Of a stretch of 64,000 nucleotides of DNA, positions 8,304-16,644 are shown one piece after another. The notes below the pieces were generated by a model. It saw nothing but the letters and a program-made list of their open reading frames with translations, did not search any database and was not told the DNA's origin. Within the stretch, counting starts at the first letter, position 1; each line of letters begins with the position of its first letter. Made by a program: the position numbers and the translations under genes. This DNA comes from Sphingomonas colocasiae (GTDB taxonomy: Bacteria; Pseudomonadota; Alphaproteobacteria; Sphingomonadales; Sphingomonadaceae): the NCBI RefSeq assembly GCF_019880585.1, contig NZ_JAINVV010000009.1, positions 124,001-188,000 of the forward strand. Direction: 5' to 3'.

Positions 8304-9437
8304 TCAGCCCAGCAGCCCGTCATTGCCGGCGCCCAGCGCCGGGCCCGCCGACTGGGGCACGCGCGCACCGTCCAGCTTGATCGGATTTGCGAACATGCGC
8401 AGCGGTCCATGCGGATGGGCGATCTCCCGGATCATGCCCGATTCCTCGATCAGGAAGGGCGATTCCAGCGCTTCTTCCAGGCTGTGCACCGCGGCGACCG
8501 GCACGATTCCGCGCAGCAGTGCCAGCCAATGCGCATTGGGCTGCCCCTCGAAGATGCGGTCGAGGATTTCCGTCAGTTCCTCGCGCGCGCGCAGTCGCCC
8601 CGCCATGTCGGCAAAGGCCGGCGCGCCGACAAGATCGTCGCGGCCGAGCGTCTTGCACAGCAGATCCCAGAAACGGTCGTTCATGCAGGCGACATAGATC
8701 CAGCCGTCCCGGGTCCGGAACAGCTGCACGGGCGTGGTGGAGGGATGCGCGGATCGCGGCGCGCGCTCGGTCACGATGCCTTCGTTGAGATACCATGCCC
8801 CCTGATAGGCGAGCTGATGGATGGCGACGTCGTACAGCGAAACATCGACGTCGCGGCCAATGCCGTCGCGCGCAGCCGCATGGATCGCGCTCATCACCGC
8901 GAAAGCGAAGGTCATGCCCGTCATGTAATCGATCATCGACGCGCCCATCCGCGTCGGCGGACTGCCGGGTTCGCCGGTCAATGCCATCAGCCCGGCTTCC
9001 GCCTGCATCAGGAAATCATAGCCGGGCAGCGCCGCGCGGCTGTTGTCGCGCCCATAGGCCGAGATATGGCCACAGACGATCGCGGGATTGACCGTCATCA
9101 GCGACGCGTAATCGATCCGCCGCTTGGTGACGAGATGGCCGCGCATATTGTTCACCACGGCATGCGCGCCACCGACAAGCCCCAGGAAACGCTGATAATC
9201 GTCGGGCAGCCGGATATCGAGCGCGACGCTGTTCTTGTTCATGTTGAAGCACTGGAAATAAAGGCTGTCGCCGTCACCCAGCGTGCGCGGCCCCGTCCGG
9301 CGCGCAAAATCCCCGTCGCCGCATTCGATCTTGATCACCTCCGCGCCCATGTCGGCAAAGAACATGGTGGCATAGGGCGCGGCGCCGAATTGCTCGAAAC
9401 TCAGGATCCGGATGCCGGACAGCGGCAGGGTCTGCAT
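8304..9437 (-). CDS. Class III CoA transferase (CaiB/BaiF family)
   Basis: A 377-residue protein of the size expected for the family. LSGIRILSFEQFGAAPYAT and ADMGAEVIKIE near the N-terminus are typical, as is the GYDFLMQAEAGLM segment that contains the catalytic aspartate forming the acyl anhydride intermediate. The ATG at 9437 has GGAG 8 bases upstream. It follows the M81 peptidase with only 26 bases between them, so the two are likely cotranscribed. The family moves CoA between carboxylic acids; here it would activate an acid released by the upstream hydrolases. The substrate cannot be read from the sequence. Confidence 0.9.
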   Translation of the reverse strand: MQTLPLSGIRILSFEQFGAAPYATMFFADMGAEVIKIECGDGDFARRTGPRTLGDGDSLYFQCFNMNKNSVALDIRLPDDYQRFLGLVGGAHAVVNNMRGHLVTKRRIDYASLMTVNPAIVCGHISAYGRDNSRAALPGYDFLMQAEAGLMALTGEPGSPPTRMGASMIDYMTGMTFAFAVMSAIHAAARDGIGRDVDVSLYDVAIHQLAYQGAWYLNEGIVTERAPRSAHPSTTPVQLFRTRDGWIYVACMNDRFWDLLCKTLGRDDLVGAPAFADMAGRLRAREELTEILDRIFEGQPNAHWLALLRGIVPVAAVHSLEEALESPFLIEESGMIREIAHPHGPLRMFANPIKLDGARVPQSAGPALGAGNDGLLG

Positions 9438-9463
9438 CAAATTCACTCCAGATATTCAAAAGG

Positions 9464-10972
9464 TCATCGGCCCGCATCGCCGGACGGCACGTGCGCCGGG
9501 CCCATCGGCCTCAGGTGAACGCCGGGGCGCAGCCGCTTGAATGGAAATTGCGCGGGGTCGTCGAGGAAACCGCCCGGCGCCGCCGCCAGGATCACCGCCT
9601 GCGCCAGCGGTTCGAATTCGGCGCGAAAATGCACCGCGCTCTTCACCACCACGATATCACAGCGCGGCAGATCGACACCGACATGCTCGAACGGCGCGCG
9701 ATCATAGGCCTGCATGCGCCGCGACGACAGGACGATGTCGATGCCGCCAAGCCCGAGCAACGCCATCGCCCCAAGATCGGCATCGACGCCGCCCGCGACC
9801 GAGCCGGTGGTGCGGAACCGGCCGCTGCCGAGACGCTTGACCAAGAAACGGCCATGGATCGGCGCCACACCGGCCGGCCCCGATCGCCCGCCCAGATCCA
9901 GTGTGATCCACGCGCCTTCGCCGGCCGCATGCGCCGCCCGCGCGGCATCGGCGTCGCAGAAGATGCCGAGCACCGCGCCTTGCGCATCCACATCGATCAG
10001 CGCGCGCAACACGCCCGTGGTGTCGCCGCTGCCGCCGCCACCCGGATTGTCCTGCGCATCGGCGACGACGACGGGGCGGCACGCACCCGACGAAAGCGCC
10101 AGCGCTTCCCGGATCGCGGCATCGGCCGGCAGCAACCGGCTCGCGAAATCGGCTTCCCTGCGCTCGACCAGCGCGGCAAGCGCATCCGCCGCGCTATCGG
10201 CCGCCTGCTGCGTCCAGCCATAGGCAAAGATCGCGGGGCCACACCAGAACAGGTCCGATGGCGGAAAGCCCGCCGCATAACCGAGCGCAACCATATCCTC
10301 GCCGGGTTCGGCCGACCGTGCCGCGATCGATCGCGAAGGCTCCACCAGCGTGCATTGCGACGTCGCCGGAATCAGAAAACCCGGCTTGCGCAGGGCCCGG
10401 CCCGCCGGCCGGCCCCGCCGCAACAACCGCACAATCGTTTCGGCCGCGCGCCGGCCGGTTTCCGGCCGATCGACATGCGGATAGGTCCGGAATATTTCGA
10501 GCGCATCGGCATGCTCGACCATCTCGGGGGTCACATTGGCGTGATAGTCGAGACTGGCCACGATCGGCACATCCCCGACGATCGCGCGCGCACGCCGCAA
10601 TATCTCGCCCTCCGCATCCTCCAGGCTTTCCGTCACCATGGCGCCGTGCAGGTCGAGATAAAGCGCGTCGACCGGCATCGCCGCCGAAAGCCGCTCCATC
10701 ATCTCGCCGACGATCCGCTCGAACGCATCATCGGTCACGCATCCGCCGGCCGATCCGTGCGCCCAGACCAGCGGCAGCAGCATATGATCGTCCTGCACAG
10801 CCGCCACGAAGCCCGAAAGCGGATAGCTGCCGCCCAGAAGCGACGCGATCACATCGGCGCCGCGCACCAACGGCGGCCGATCGCGCCGCTCGCAGAAATA
10901 GGCGAAATCGGCCCGGTGGCTTACGAAACTGTTGGTTTCATGACCGAAGCCCCCAAGGGCGATGCGGCTCAT
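9464..10972 (-). CDS. M81 family metallopeptidase (MlrC-like)
   Basis: A 502-residue protein that begins IALGGFGHETNSF, the signature opening of the M81/DUF1485 family, whose best-known member MlrC cleaves the linear tetrapeptide of microcystin. Further conserved segments are LDLHGAMVTE (about residues 105-115), SLDYHANVT (about 140-148) and RTYPHVDRPETG, which supply Asp and His residues suited to zinc binding. The later GGGGSGDTTGVL block is also typical. The RBS GGGAGG lies 7 bases before the ATG. No signal peptide is seen, so it should act in the cytoplasm. It heads a leftward operon with the CoA transferase and is divergent from an MFS transporter. M81 proteins are widespread, so the microcystin link is only a clue. 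Confidence 0.88.
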   Translation of the reverse strand: MSRIALGGFGHETNSFVSHRADFAYFCERRDRPPLVRGADVIASLLGGSYPLSGFVAAVQDDHMLLPLVWAHGSAGGCVTDDAFERIVGEMMERLSAAMPVDALYLDLHGAMVTESLEDAEGEILRRARAIVGDVPIVASLDYHANVTPEMVEHADALEIFRTYPHVDRPETGRRAAETIVRLLRRGRPAGRALRKPGFLIPATSQCTLVEPSRSIAARSAEPGEDMVALGYAAGFPPSDLFWCGPAIFAYGWTQQAADSAADALAALVERREADFASRLLPADAAIREALALSSGACRPVVVADAQDNPGGGGSGDTTGVLRALIDVDAQGAVLGIFCDADAARAAHAAGEGAWITLDLGGRSGPAGVAPIHGRFLVKRLGSGRFRTTGSVAGGVDADLGAMALLGLGGIDIVLSSRRMQAYDRAPFEHVGVDLPRCDIVVVKSAVHFRAEFEPLAQAVILAAAPGGFLDDPAQFPFKRLRPGVHLRPMGPAHVPSGDAGR

Positions 10973-11055
10973 CCACTGCCTCCCCAGCCCCAGCGCGGGC
11001 CCTGTCGTCGATTATAGATCATATCATTGGCAATCAAGTTTGTTATTGATGTCTA

Positions 11056-11070
11056 TTACATCCGTATCTA
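11056..11070. promoter_or_regulatory. Candidate GntR-type operator half-site
   Basis: TTACATCCGTATCTA lies in the intergenic region between the M81 peptidase and MFS transporter genes and matches the arm ATACATTCGTATCT at 7427-7440 in 12 of 14 positions. A small palindrome (ATTG-tgacg-CAAT) follows at once. I infer that the same regulator binds both regions. Confidence 0.45.
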
Positions 11071-11108
11071 TTGTGACGCAATCATCGTCAATAGGGGGGC
11101 GGAAAGAT

Positions 11109-12497
11109 ATGCGCAGTTCGGGTTTGGGCGGATCTCCGGCCGGGGCCGGCAACGCCTCGATCGCGGCGCGGTTCGAACGCCTGCCCTTCACCGCCTATCA
11201 GCGCCGGATCGCGCTGATCCTCGTCTCCTGTTTCGCGATCGACGCCGTCGATCTGGCGATGCTCTCCTATCTGCTGGCGCCGGTCAGCCACGATCTGGGC
11301 CTGAGCCAGGCCGAGGCGGGCCTCGCGGCCAGTTCGGTGTTCGCGGGGGTCGGCATCGGCGCCACGATCGCCGGAATCCTGTGCGATACTTATGGCCGGC
11401 GGAAGATCCTGGTCTACACCATGTATCTCTGGGGCGTCGCCAGCCTGCTCACCGCATTCGCCTGGGACCTCACGTCATTCATGACGCTGCGCTTCATCAC
11501 CGGCATCGGCCTGGGCGCGGAGATCCCGGCCGCCTTCGCGCTGATCGCCGAATGCATGCCCGCATCCCGCCGCGCGCTGATCACGGGCTGGATGCAGGTG
11601 GGATCGGCGATCGCCACGGTGCTGTTCAACATCATCGCGCTGGTGGCGATCCATCTGATCGGCGAAGCGCTGGGCTGGCGCGCGATGTTCGTGCTGATGT
11701 TCCTCGCCGCGATGTTCGCCATCTATGTCCGCCGCCACATCTGCGAGTCGCCACGCTGGCTGGCATCGTGCGGCCGCGATGCGGAAGCCGCGCGCGCGAT
11801 GGCGGCGTTCGAGAGCGAGGTGGAACGCGCGCATGGCCGACCACTTCCTCCACCCGTCGCCGACGTCATCGCGGATGCGCCGCCGGTGCAGGGCACGCTC
11901 GCCAAGCTGTTCGCCCCCGGCCAGGCGAGCCGCACGCTCTTTGCCTGGGCACTCTGGTTCGCGGTGATGATGGGCTATTACGGCATCACCATGTGGGTGG
12001 GAAAGCTGCTCGTCGATCGCGGCATGAGCATCGCCGATTCGATCATGATCGGCATCTTCATCTCGAGCGCGGGCATACCGGCCGCGTGGTTGACCGGTTC
12101 GCTGATGGAGAGGCTGGGCCGCAAGCTCGTGATCATCGCGGTGCTGATGTTCGTGTCGCTGGCAGCGCTTGCCTATGGCTATGCGACCAGCTTCGCCTGG
12201 ATCGCGGCGACGGGTGCCGTGATGCGCTTCTTCATGGTCGCCCTGGCGACGGGCCTTTATGCCTATACGCCCGAACTGTTCCGGACGAGCACGCGCGCGA
12301 CCGGACTGGGAACGTCATCGACCATGGGGCGGATATCGGCGGTCGCCGGCCCGATGCTGGTGCCGGTGCTCGTTGCGACCTGGGGGTATATCGGCGCCTT
12401 TGCGGCCTTTGCGATCTGCTTCGGGATCTCCGCGCTGCTGGTGCTGCTGATCGGCCCCGAGACGCGCGGAAAATCGGTCGAGGATGCCACCGCCTGA
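11109..12497 (+). CDS. MFS transporter (sugar/aromatic-acid H+ symporter type)
   Basis: A 462-residue membrane protein with about 12 hydrophobic segments. The ATG at 11109 is preceded by a strong purine-rich RBS (GGGGGGCGGA); the open frame continues upstream but without a usable start signal. The loop between helices 2 and 3 carries GILCDTYGRRKILV, the MFS A-like motif, repeated in the second half as GSLMERLGRKLV, and the protein ends PETRGKSVED, typical of the sugar-porter and aromatic acid:H+ symporter groups. It is divergent from the M81-CoA transferase operon, so it probably imports the compound that the neighbouring hydrolases process. Confidence 0.9.
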   Translation: MRSSGLGGSPAGAGNASIAARFERLPFTAYQRRIALILVSCFAIDAVDLAMLSYLLAPVSHDLGLSQAEAGLAASSVFAGVGIGATIAGILCDTYGRRKILVYTMYLWGVASLLTAFAWDLTSFMTLRFITGIGLGAEIPAAFALIAECMPASRRALITGWMQVGSAIATVLFNIIALVAIHLIGEALGWRAMFVLMFLAAMFAIYVRRHICESPRWLASCGRDAEAARAMAAFESEVERAHGRPLPPPVADVIADAPPVQGTLAKLFAPGQASRTLFAWALWFAVMMGYYGITMWVGKLLVDRGMSIADSIMIGIFISSAGIPAAWLTGSLMERLGRKLVIIAVLMFVSLAALAYGYATSFAWIAATGAVMRFFMVALATGLYAYTPELFRTSTRATGLGTSSTMGRISAVAGPMLVPVLVATWGYIGAFAAFAICFGISALLVLLIGPETRGKSVEDATA

Positions 12498-12616
12498 TCG
12501 ATTGCGCAGACGACTCGCAGGCGGGCGGCGCGAAGCACGAATCGCGCGCTGGTGGATCGTATCCGACAAAAGCGTCCGCTTTTGACGGAGGTCCGATCCA
12601 CTCAGCCATGGAAGAG

Positions 12617-12666
12617 TGGTCTGATTTTCCGAGACAGATGCGGATGCATCTGCCTCGGTCAGACCA
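12617..12666. terminator. Hairpin, likely terminator after the MFS gene
   Basis: TGGTCTGA ... TCAGACCA brackets further paired segments (CCGAG/CTCGG and CAGATGC/GCATCTG) around a 4-base loop, giving a long interrupted stem. There is no clear U-run, so rho-independent function is not certain. Confidence 0.5.
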
Positions 12667-12703
12667 TTAGGCCCGCCACAGCGATGCCGTATCCATTTAC
12701 ACC

Positions 12704-12739
12704 GAAAGCCGGGCTCCACTTTTCCGCATGATGCTCTAG
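12704..12739. repeat. Short dispersed repeat ('cacttttccgca.gatgctcta' type)
   Basis: This 36-base sequence (gaaagccgggctcc, then acttttccgcatgatgctct) recurs with few changes at 48911-48945 in front of an unrelated gene. Similar stretches are common between genes of alphaproteobacteria. The 273-base gap 12498-12770 otherwise contains only the hairpin before it. Confidence 0.6.
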
Positions 12740-12770
12740 ATTGCCCCCCTTTTCAGGGGAAGAGACATCC

Positions 12771-13700
12771 ATGCCATCCGGACTTGTTGCGCTGCTCGAT
12801 GACGTCGCGGCGATCGCGAAGCTCGCCGCTGCCTCACTCGACGACGTCGCAGGGGCCGCCGGCAAGGCCGGGGCCAAGGCGGCGGGCGTGGTGATCGACG
12901 ATACGGCGGTGACGCCGCGCTATGTGGTCGGCCTGTCGCCCGATCGCGAACTGCCGATCATCGCCAAGATCGCGATGGGCTCGCTGCGCAACAAGCTGCT
13001 CTTCCTGCTGCCCGCCGCTTTGGCGCTGAGCGCCTTGGCGCCTTGGGCGATCACCCCGCTGCTGATGATCGGCGCCGCCTATCTCTGCTTCGAGGGTGCG
13101 GAAAAGGTCTGGGAAGCGGTGTCGGGGGACAGCCATGCCGACGATGTCCTGGAGGTCAGCGATCCCAAGGAACTGGAGGATCGTCAGGTGGGCGGCGCCA
13201 TCCGCACCGATTTCATCCTGTCGGCGGAGATCATGGCGATCGCGCTCGCCGAACTGCCCGCGCAGACATTCTGGATGCAGGCCGCGGTGCTGGCGGCGGT
13301 CGGCGTCGCGATCACCGCCGGCGTCTATGGCGTGGTCGCGCTGATCGTGAAGATGGACGATATCGGCCTGCACCTGGCCGAACGCAGCGCCAGCGGCGTG
13401 CGCGCGCTCGGGCGCGGGCTGGTGACCGCGATGCCCGTGCTTTTGAAGGCGCTGGCGATCATCGGCACGGCGGCGATGATCTGGGTGGGCGGCGGCATCA
13501 TCGTGCACGGCCTGGAGGTCTTCGGGCTGGAGACGATCCCGCACATCATCCATGGCGCGGCCGAAGCCGCCGCGCATGCGGTGCCCGTCGCCGGCGGCGT
13601 GGTCGAATGGCTGGTCGGCGCGGCGGGTGCCGCCGTGGTCGGCATCGTGGTGGGCGGCGCGATCGTCGCACTGCTCCACCTGATCCCGCGCAAGCACTGA
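12771..13700 (+). CDS. DUF808 family inner-membrane protein (YedI-like)
   Basis: A 309-residue protein starting MPSGLVALLDDVAAIAKLAAASLDD, which is diagnostic of the DUF808/YedI family. Conserved blocks DDTAVTPRYVVGLSP and IAKIAMGSLRNKL follow, then several hydrophobic helices between residues 80 and 300. The ATG at 12771 has GGGGAAGAG just upstream. The biochemical role of the family is not known. It appears to be a single-gene unit, convergent with the dehydrogenase operon to its right. Confidence 0.9.
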   Translation: MPSGLVALLDDVAAIAKLAAASLDDVAGAAGKAGAKAAGVVIDDTAVTPRYVVGLSPDRELPIIAKIAMGSLRNKLLFLLPAALALSALAPWAITPLLMIGAAYLCFEGAEKVWEAVSGDSHADDVLEVSDPKELEDRQVGGAIRTDFILSAEIMAIALAELPAQTFWMQAAVLAAVGVAITAGVYGVVALIVKMDDIGLHLAERSASGVRALGRGLVTAMPVLLKALAIIGTAAMIWVGGGIIVHGLEVFGLETIPHIIHGAAEAAAHAVPVAGGVVEWLVGAAGAAVVGIVVGGAIVALLHLIPRKH

Positions 13701-13734
13701 CACGAGCGCCGGCTCGCGGCCGGACGCCCTTGGC

Positions 13735-13989
13735 TCAGGCCGGAACCGCCACCATCTCGGTCAGCGTCACCGAACGCACCGTGGTGATCATGCGCATCTT
13801 CTCCGCGATGATCTCGGCGCGACGGCGATCGATTCCGGGCTGGACGATGCTGAGCGTCAACACCTCGTCACGCTGCTGACCCTCGATATCGGCGGGGATC
13901 AGGTCCTGCTGGGCGAACAGCCCGAGCAGGCGAAGATAGAGTTGCGGACAGGCATGGCCGTCCACCTGGTAGTGATATTGTTCGAACAT
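13735..13989 (-). CDS. Small hypothetical protein, possibly ACT-like, paired with the dehydrogenase
   Basis: An 84-residue protein. The ATG at 13989 has GGAG five to six bases upstream and was preferred to an earlier in-frame start. The order of predicted strands and helices (MFEQYHYQV, CPQLYLRLLGLFAQQ, DEVLTLSIVQPG, RRAEIIAEKMRMITTVRSVTL) resembles the beta-alpha-beta-beta-alpha-beta ACT fold found in small regulatory subunits of amino-acid enzymes, but the similarity is structural guesswork. It lies 14 bases after the Glu/Leu dehydrogenase and must be cotranscribed. It may therefore sense an amino acid for that enzyme or for the adjacent Lrp regulator. Confidence 0.7.
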   Translation of the reverse strand: MFEQYHYQVDGHACPQLYLRLLGLFAQQDLIPADIEGQQRDEVLTLSIVQPGIDRRRAEIIAEKMRMITTVRSVTLTEMVAVPA

Positions 13990-14003
13990 GGTTTCTCCAG
14001 ACA

Positions 14004-15080
14004 TCATGCGACCCTCGGCAGCGGCGCATGGCGGGCATTGGTGGACGCGGCGATCGTCTCGCGCGCGAGGCGGTCTGCGGCGCGGCCCGGCGGCAGGCCG
14101 CCGGCGGCCGCCAGATCGAGCACGCTCGCCAGCCGCGCACCGATCGCATCGACGCGCTGGCGCACCTCCTCGCTTCGCCAGCCGAGATATTCGGCGGCGA
14201 CGCTGATCATGCCGCCGGCATTGACGACATAATCGGGCGCATAGAGCACGCCCTTGTCGACCAGGCGATCGCCGTCCTCAGGCGTCGCCAGCACGGTATT
14301 GGCCCCCCCGCAGACGATCGTCGCGCGCAATCGCTCGATCGTCCGCGCGTCGAGCACGCCGCCCAGCGCGCAGGGCGCGAAGATATCGGCCTGCACCGCC
14401 ATGATCCTGTCGGCGGGAACCACCGTCGCGCCATAATGCCGGGCGAAGGTCGCGGCGACGCCTGCGCGCGGCTCGGCGATCACCAGGCGCGCGCCTGCTT
14501 CGTGCAGCAGCGCGCACAGCGCCGATCCGACGCTGCCCAGCCCCTGAACGGCGACGGTGAGCCCGGCGAGCGAACTGCCCAGCCGATGATCGGCGGCCAC
14601 TTTCATCGCATTGAACACGCCCCGCGCGGTCCAGGGCGAAGGATCGCCGCCCGGCTTGCCGCGCGCAGCGCGCCGGCCCGCGACGTGGCGCGTCGAAGCG
14701 CCCACCGCATCCATGTCAGCCATGGTCGTGCCGACATCCTCTGCGGTCACATAGGCGCCGTCATGCCGTTCCACCGCGCGGCCGAACGCCTCGAACAGGC
14801 GGCGGCGATCGAAATTGCCCGCCGGACGCCGCAACACCGCCTTGCCTCCGCCCAGCGGCAGGCCGGCGAGCGCGTTCTTGTAGCTCATGCTTTCGGCGAG
14901 CCGCACCGCGTCGACCGCCAGCGCCTCCTTGTCGGGATAATCCCAGAAGCGGCAGCCGCCGGCGGCCGGACCAAGTGCGGTCGAATGGATGACGATGACA
15001 CCGGACAGGCCGGCCGCTTCGTCCTCGACGGCGACGCATTGCTCGGGCGGATGCGCATTCAGAAAGGCGAGATGAACCAT
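14004..15080 (-). CDS. Glu/Leu/Phe/Val dehydrogenase family protein (leucine dehydrogenase-like)
   Basis: A 358-residue NAD-dependent amino acid dehydrogenase, which reversibly deaminates branched-chain or aromatic amino acids to 2-oxo acids. The glycine-rich substrate segment PLGGGKAV (around residue 75, with the conserved lysine) and TAEDVGTTMADMD are typical, and GLGSVGSALC near residue 180 is the NAD-binding turn. The length matches leucine and phenylalanine dehydrogenases rather than the longer glutamate dehydrogenases. The ATG at 15080 has GGAG five bases upstream. A divergent Lrp/AsnC gene 121 bases away is the classic regulatory arrangement for this enzyme. Confidence 0.9.
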   Translation of the reverse strand: MVHLAFLNAHPPEQCVAVEDEAAGLSGVIVIHSTALGPAAGGCRFWDYPDKEALAVDAVRLAESMSYKNALAGLPLGGGKAVLRRPAGNFDRRRLFEAFGRAVERHDGAYVTAEDVGTTMADMDAVGASTRHVAGRRAARGKPGGDPSPWTARGVFNAMKVAADHRLGSSLAGLTVAVQGLGSVGSALCALLHEAGARLVIAEPRAGVAATFARHYGATVVPADRIMAVQADIFAPCALGGVLDARTIERLRATIVCGGANTVLATPEDGDRLVDKGVLYAPDYVVNAGGMISVAAEYLGWRSEEVRQRVDAIGARLASVLDLAAAGGLPPGRAADRLARETIAASTNARHAPLPRVA

Positions 15081-15201
15081 GGAGACTCCGATCGATGCTG
15101 GGCATGATCGTTCATTCACCGGGAAACTTCTTGCCTTTCTCCACCACGAATTGCGATATTCAGGTCAATTTCACCCGCTTGGTCGACAATAAGGACAGAT
15201 C

Positions 15202-15666
15202 ATGTCTCATGACCTCGATTCCTACGAACGAAAAATCCTGGCGCTGCTCCAGGCGGATGCGAGCCTGTCGACCGCCGAAATCTCCGAACGGGTCGGCCTC
15301 TCTCCCTCCCCCTGCTGGCGCCGGATCGACCGGTTGCAGAAGGATGGGTACATCACGCGCCGCGTCGCGCTGATCGACCGGCGCAAGGTGGGGCTCAACG
15401 CGCATATCTTCGCGCAGGTGAAATTGAGCGAGCTCGGCCGCGCCAATCTCGACGATTTCACGGCGGCGATCCGCGAACTGCCCGAAGTGCTCGAATGCTA
15501 TGTCGTGATGGGCGTGTTCGACTTCATCCTGCGCGTCGTGACCAAAGATATCGAAGCCTATGAGCGGCTGTTCTTCGACAAGCTGAGCAAACTGCCGGGC
15601 GTGCAGGAGATCAATTCGACGATCGCGCTTTCGGAGATCAAGGCGACCACCGCCCTGCCGCTGTGA
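15202..15666 (+). CDS. Lrp/AsnC family transcriptional regulator
   Basis: A 154-residue protein with the usual two parts. The N-terminal winged helix (DSYERKILALLQ, STAEISERVGLSPSPCWRRIDRL) is followed by an Lrp hinge (GYITRRVALIDRRKVGL) and a RAM/ACT-type effector domain (HIFAQVKLSE..., LPEVLECYVVMGVFDFILRV). Length and layout match Lrp. It is divergent from the leucine dehydrogenase-like gene and probably controls that operon in response to an amino acid. Confidence 0.95.
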   Translation: MSHDLDSYERKILALLQADASLSTAEISERVGLSPSPCWRRIDRLQKDGYITRRVALIDRRKVGLNAHIFAQVKLSELGRANLDDFTAAIRELPEVLECYVVMGVFDFILRVVTKDIEAYERLFFDKLSKLPGVQEINSTIALSEIKATTALPL

Positions 15667-15670
15667 AAAC

Positions 15671-16315
15671 TCAATACAGATTGGTCTTCGCGTCTTCCTC
15701 CAGCGCCTGATCGATCGTCTCGGCCGGAATGTTGAGCTGGAACTGATCCCGCACGATCTTGCCGAGCGTCGGGAAAGCCCCCTTGGGCAATCTCCGGTCG
15801 GGATTCCACAGCTCCGAACGCCGCAAGGCCTTCGAGCAATGGAAATAGACCTCGCGGATTTCGATCAGCGCCACCGAACGCGGCGGCTTTCCATCATGGA
15901 TGAAGCGATCCATCAGCGCGGGCTCGGTCGTGACCGTCGCCAGACCGTTGATCCGCAGCATGTCCTCCACGCCGGGCAGGAAGAACAACATGCCCACTGC
16001 CGGCTGGTGGACGATATTGCCCAAGGTATCGAGACGATTGTTTCCCGGCCGATCGGGGAAGGCGATATGCGTGTCGTCGATCGCATGGACGAAGCCCGGC
16101 TCGCCGCCGCGCGGCGACACGTCGGCCAGACCGTCGGCGCGCGAGGAACCGATGCAGAAGAAAGGCGACAGTTCGAGAAAGCGCCGGCTATGCGGGTCGA
16201 GACGCGGAAAGCATTTGTCGATCACCGTCTGCGACGGATCGGCATAGACGGTGCGGAGATCCGCTTCGCTGTCGAGCGTCGCAGGCGGGCGACTGCCGGG
16301 TGTCGAATCGGTCAT
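15671..16315 (-). CDS. FMN-dependent PPOX-type flavoprotein (MSMEG_1061-like pyridoxamine phosphate oxidase family)
   Basis: A 214-residue split-barrel flavoprotein. The segments SPFFCIGSSRADGLADVSPRGG, FPDRPGNNRLDTLGNI and LFFLPGVEDMLRINGLATV are the FMN-contacting blocks of the PPOX-type family that resembles pyridoxamine 5'-phosphate oxidase. KALRRSELWNPDRR in the C-terminal part is also conserved in the subgroup. The substrate is not known. It ends 4 bases from the end of the Lrp gene (convergent) and appears to be transcribed alone. Confidence 0.82.
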   Translation of the reverse strand: MTDSTPGSRPPATLDSEADLRTVYADPSQTVIDKCFPRLDPHSRRFLELSPFFCIGSSRADGLADVSPRGGEPGFVHAIDDTHIAFPDRPGNNRLDTLGNIVHQPAVGMLFFLPGVEDMLRINGLATVTTEPALMDRFIHDGKPPRSVALIEIREVYFHCSKALRRSELWNPDRRLPKGAFPTLGKIVRDQFQLNIPAETIDQALEEDAKTNLY

Positions 16316-16541
16316 GTCGATCGAACGGCGGCGATGCGGCGGAAACGGAAAAGATCTGACATGGCAGGGATTCTAGCCTTGGCGATCGGCTGCGTCGAGC
16401 GGCAGCCGGGCCATATCGCGCATCTTTTTTGCTAACGCGAATCACTTGCATAACCAATATCGGCCGATTAAGACGCGTTCCGCGTCTTCGATCCGGCCTC
16501 TGACAGCAATGCGTGACATGGGAAAGACGGTTTCAGCCGAT

Positions 16542-16560
16542 TGATCGCCAAAATCGATCA
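16542..16560. promoter_or_regulatory. Inverted repeat upstream of ahpC
   Basis: TGATCG at 16542-16547 and CGATCA at 16555-16560 form a symmetric site about 85 bases before the ahpC start. An AAGACGCG-ttc-CGCGTCTT hairpin lies at 16470-16488. The 329-base gap 16316-16644 has no gene. A peroxide regulator such as OxyR is expected here from known biology of ahpC, but the site does not match the OxyR consensus clearly. Confidence 0.3.
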
Positions 16561-16644
16561 GTCAGTCTCTAAAATCCAATTTCCGCATTGCAACAGAGAC
16601 ACCTAGATCGGCGCTCGCAGACACCGCAAACACATGGAGCATGC

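Noticed and set aside
340-12497. A complete microcystin-degrading mlrABCD cluster
   Set aside because: No CAAX-type protease (MlrA) is visible, the transporter is a sugar/aromatic-acid type MFS protein, and MlrB/MlrC families are widespread, so only a functional resemblance is claimed.
16542-16560. OxyR binding site upstream of ahpC
   Set aside because: The inverted repeat is present but does not match the ATAG-N7-CTAT pattern, so I list it only as an unidentified inverted repeat.
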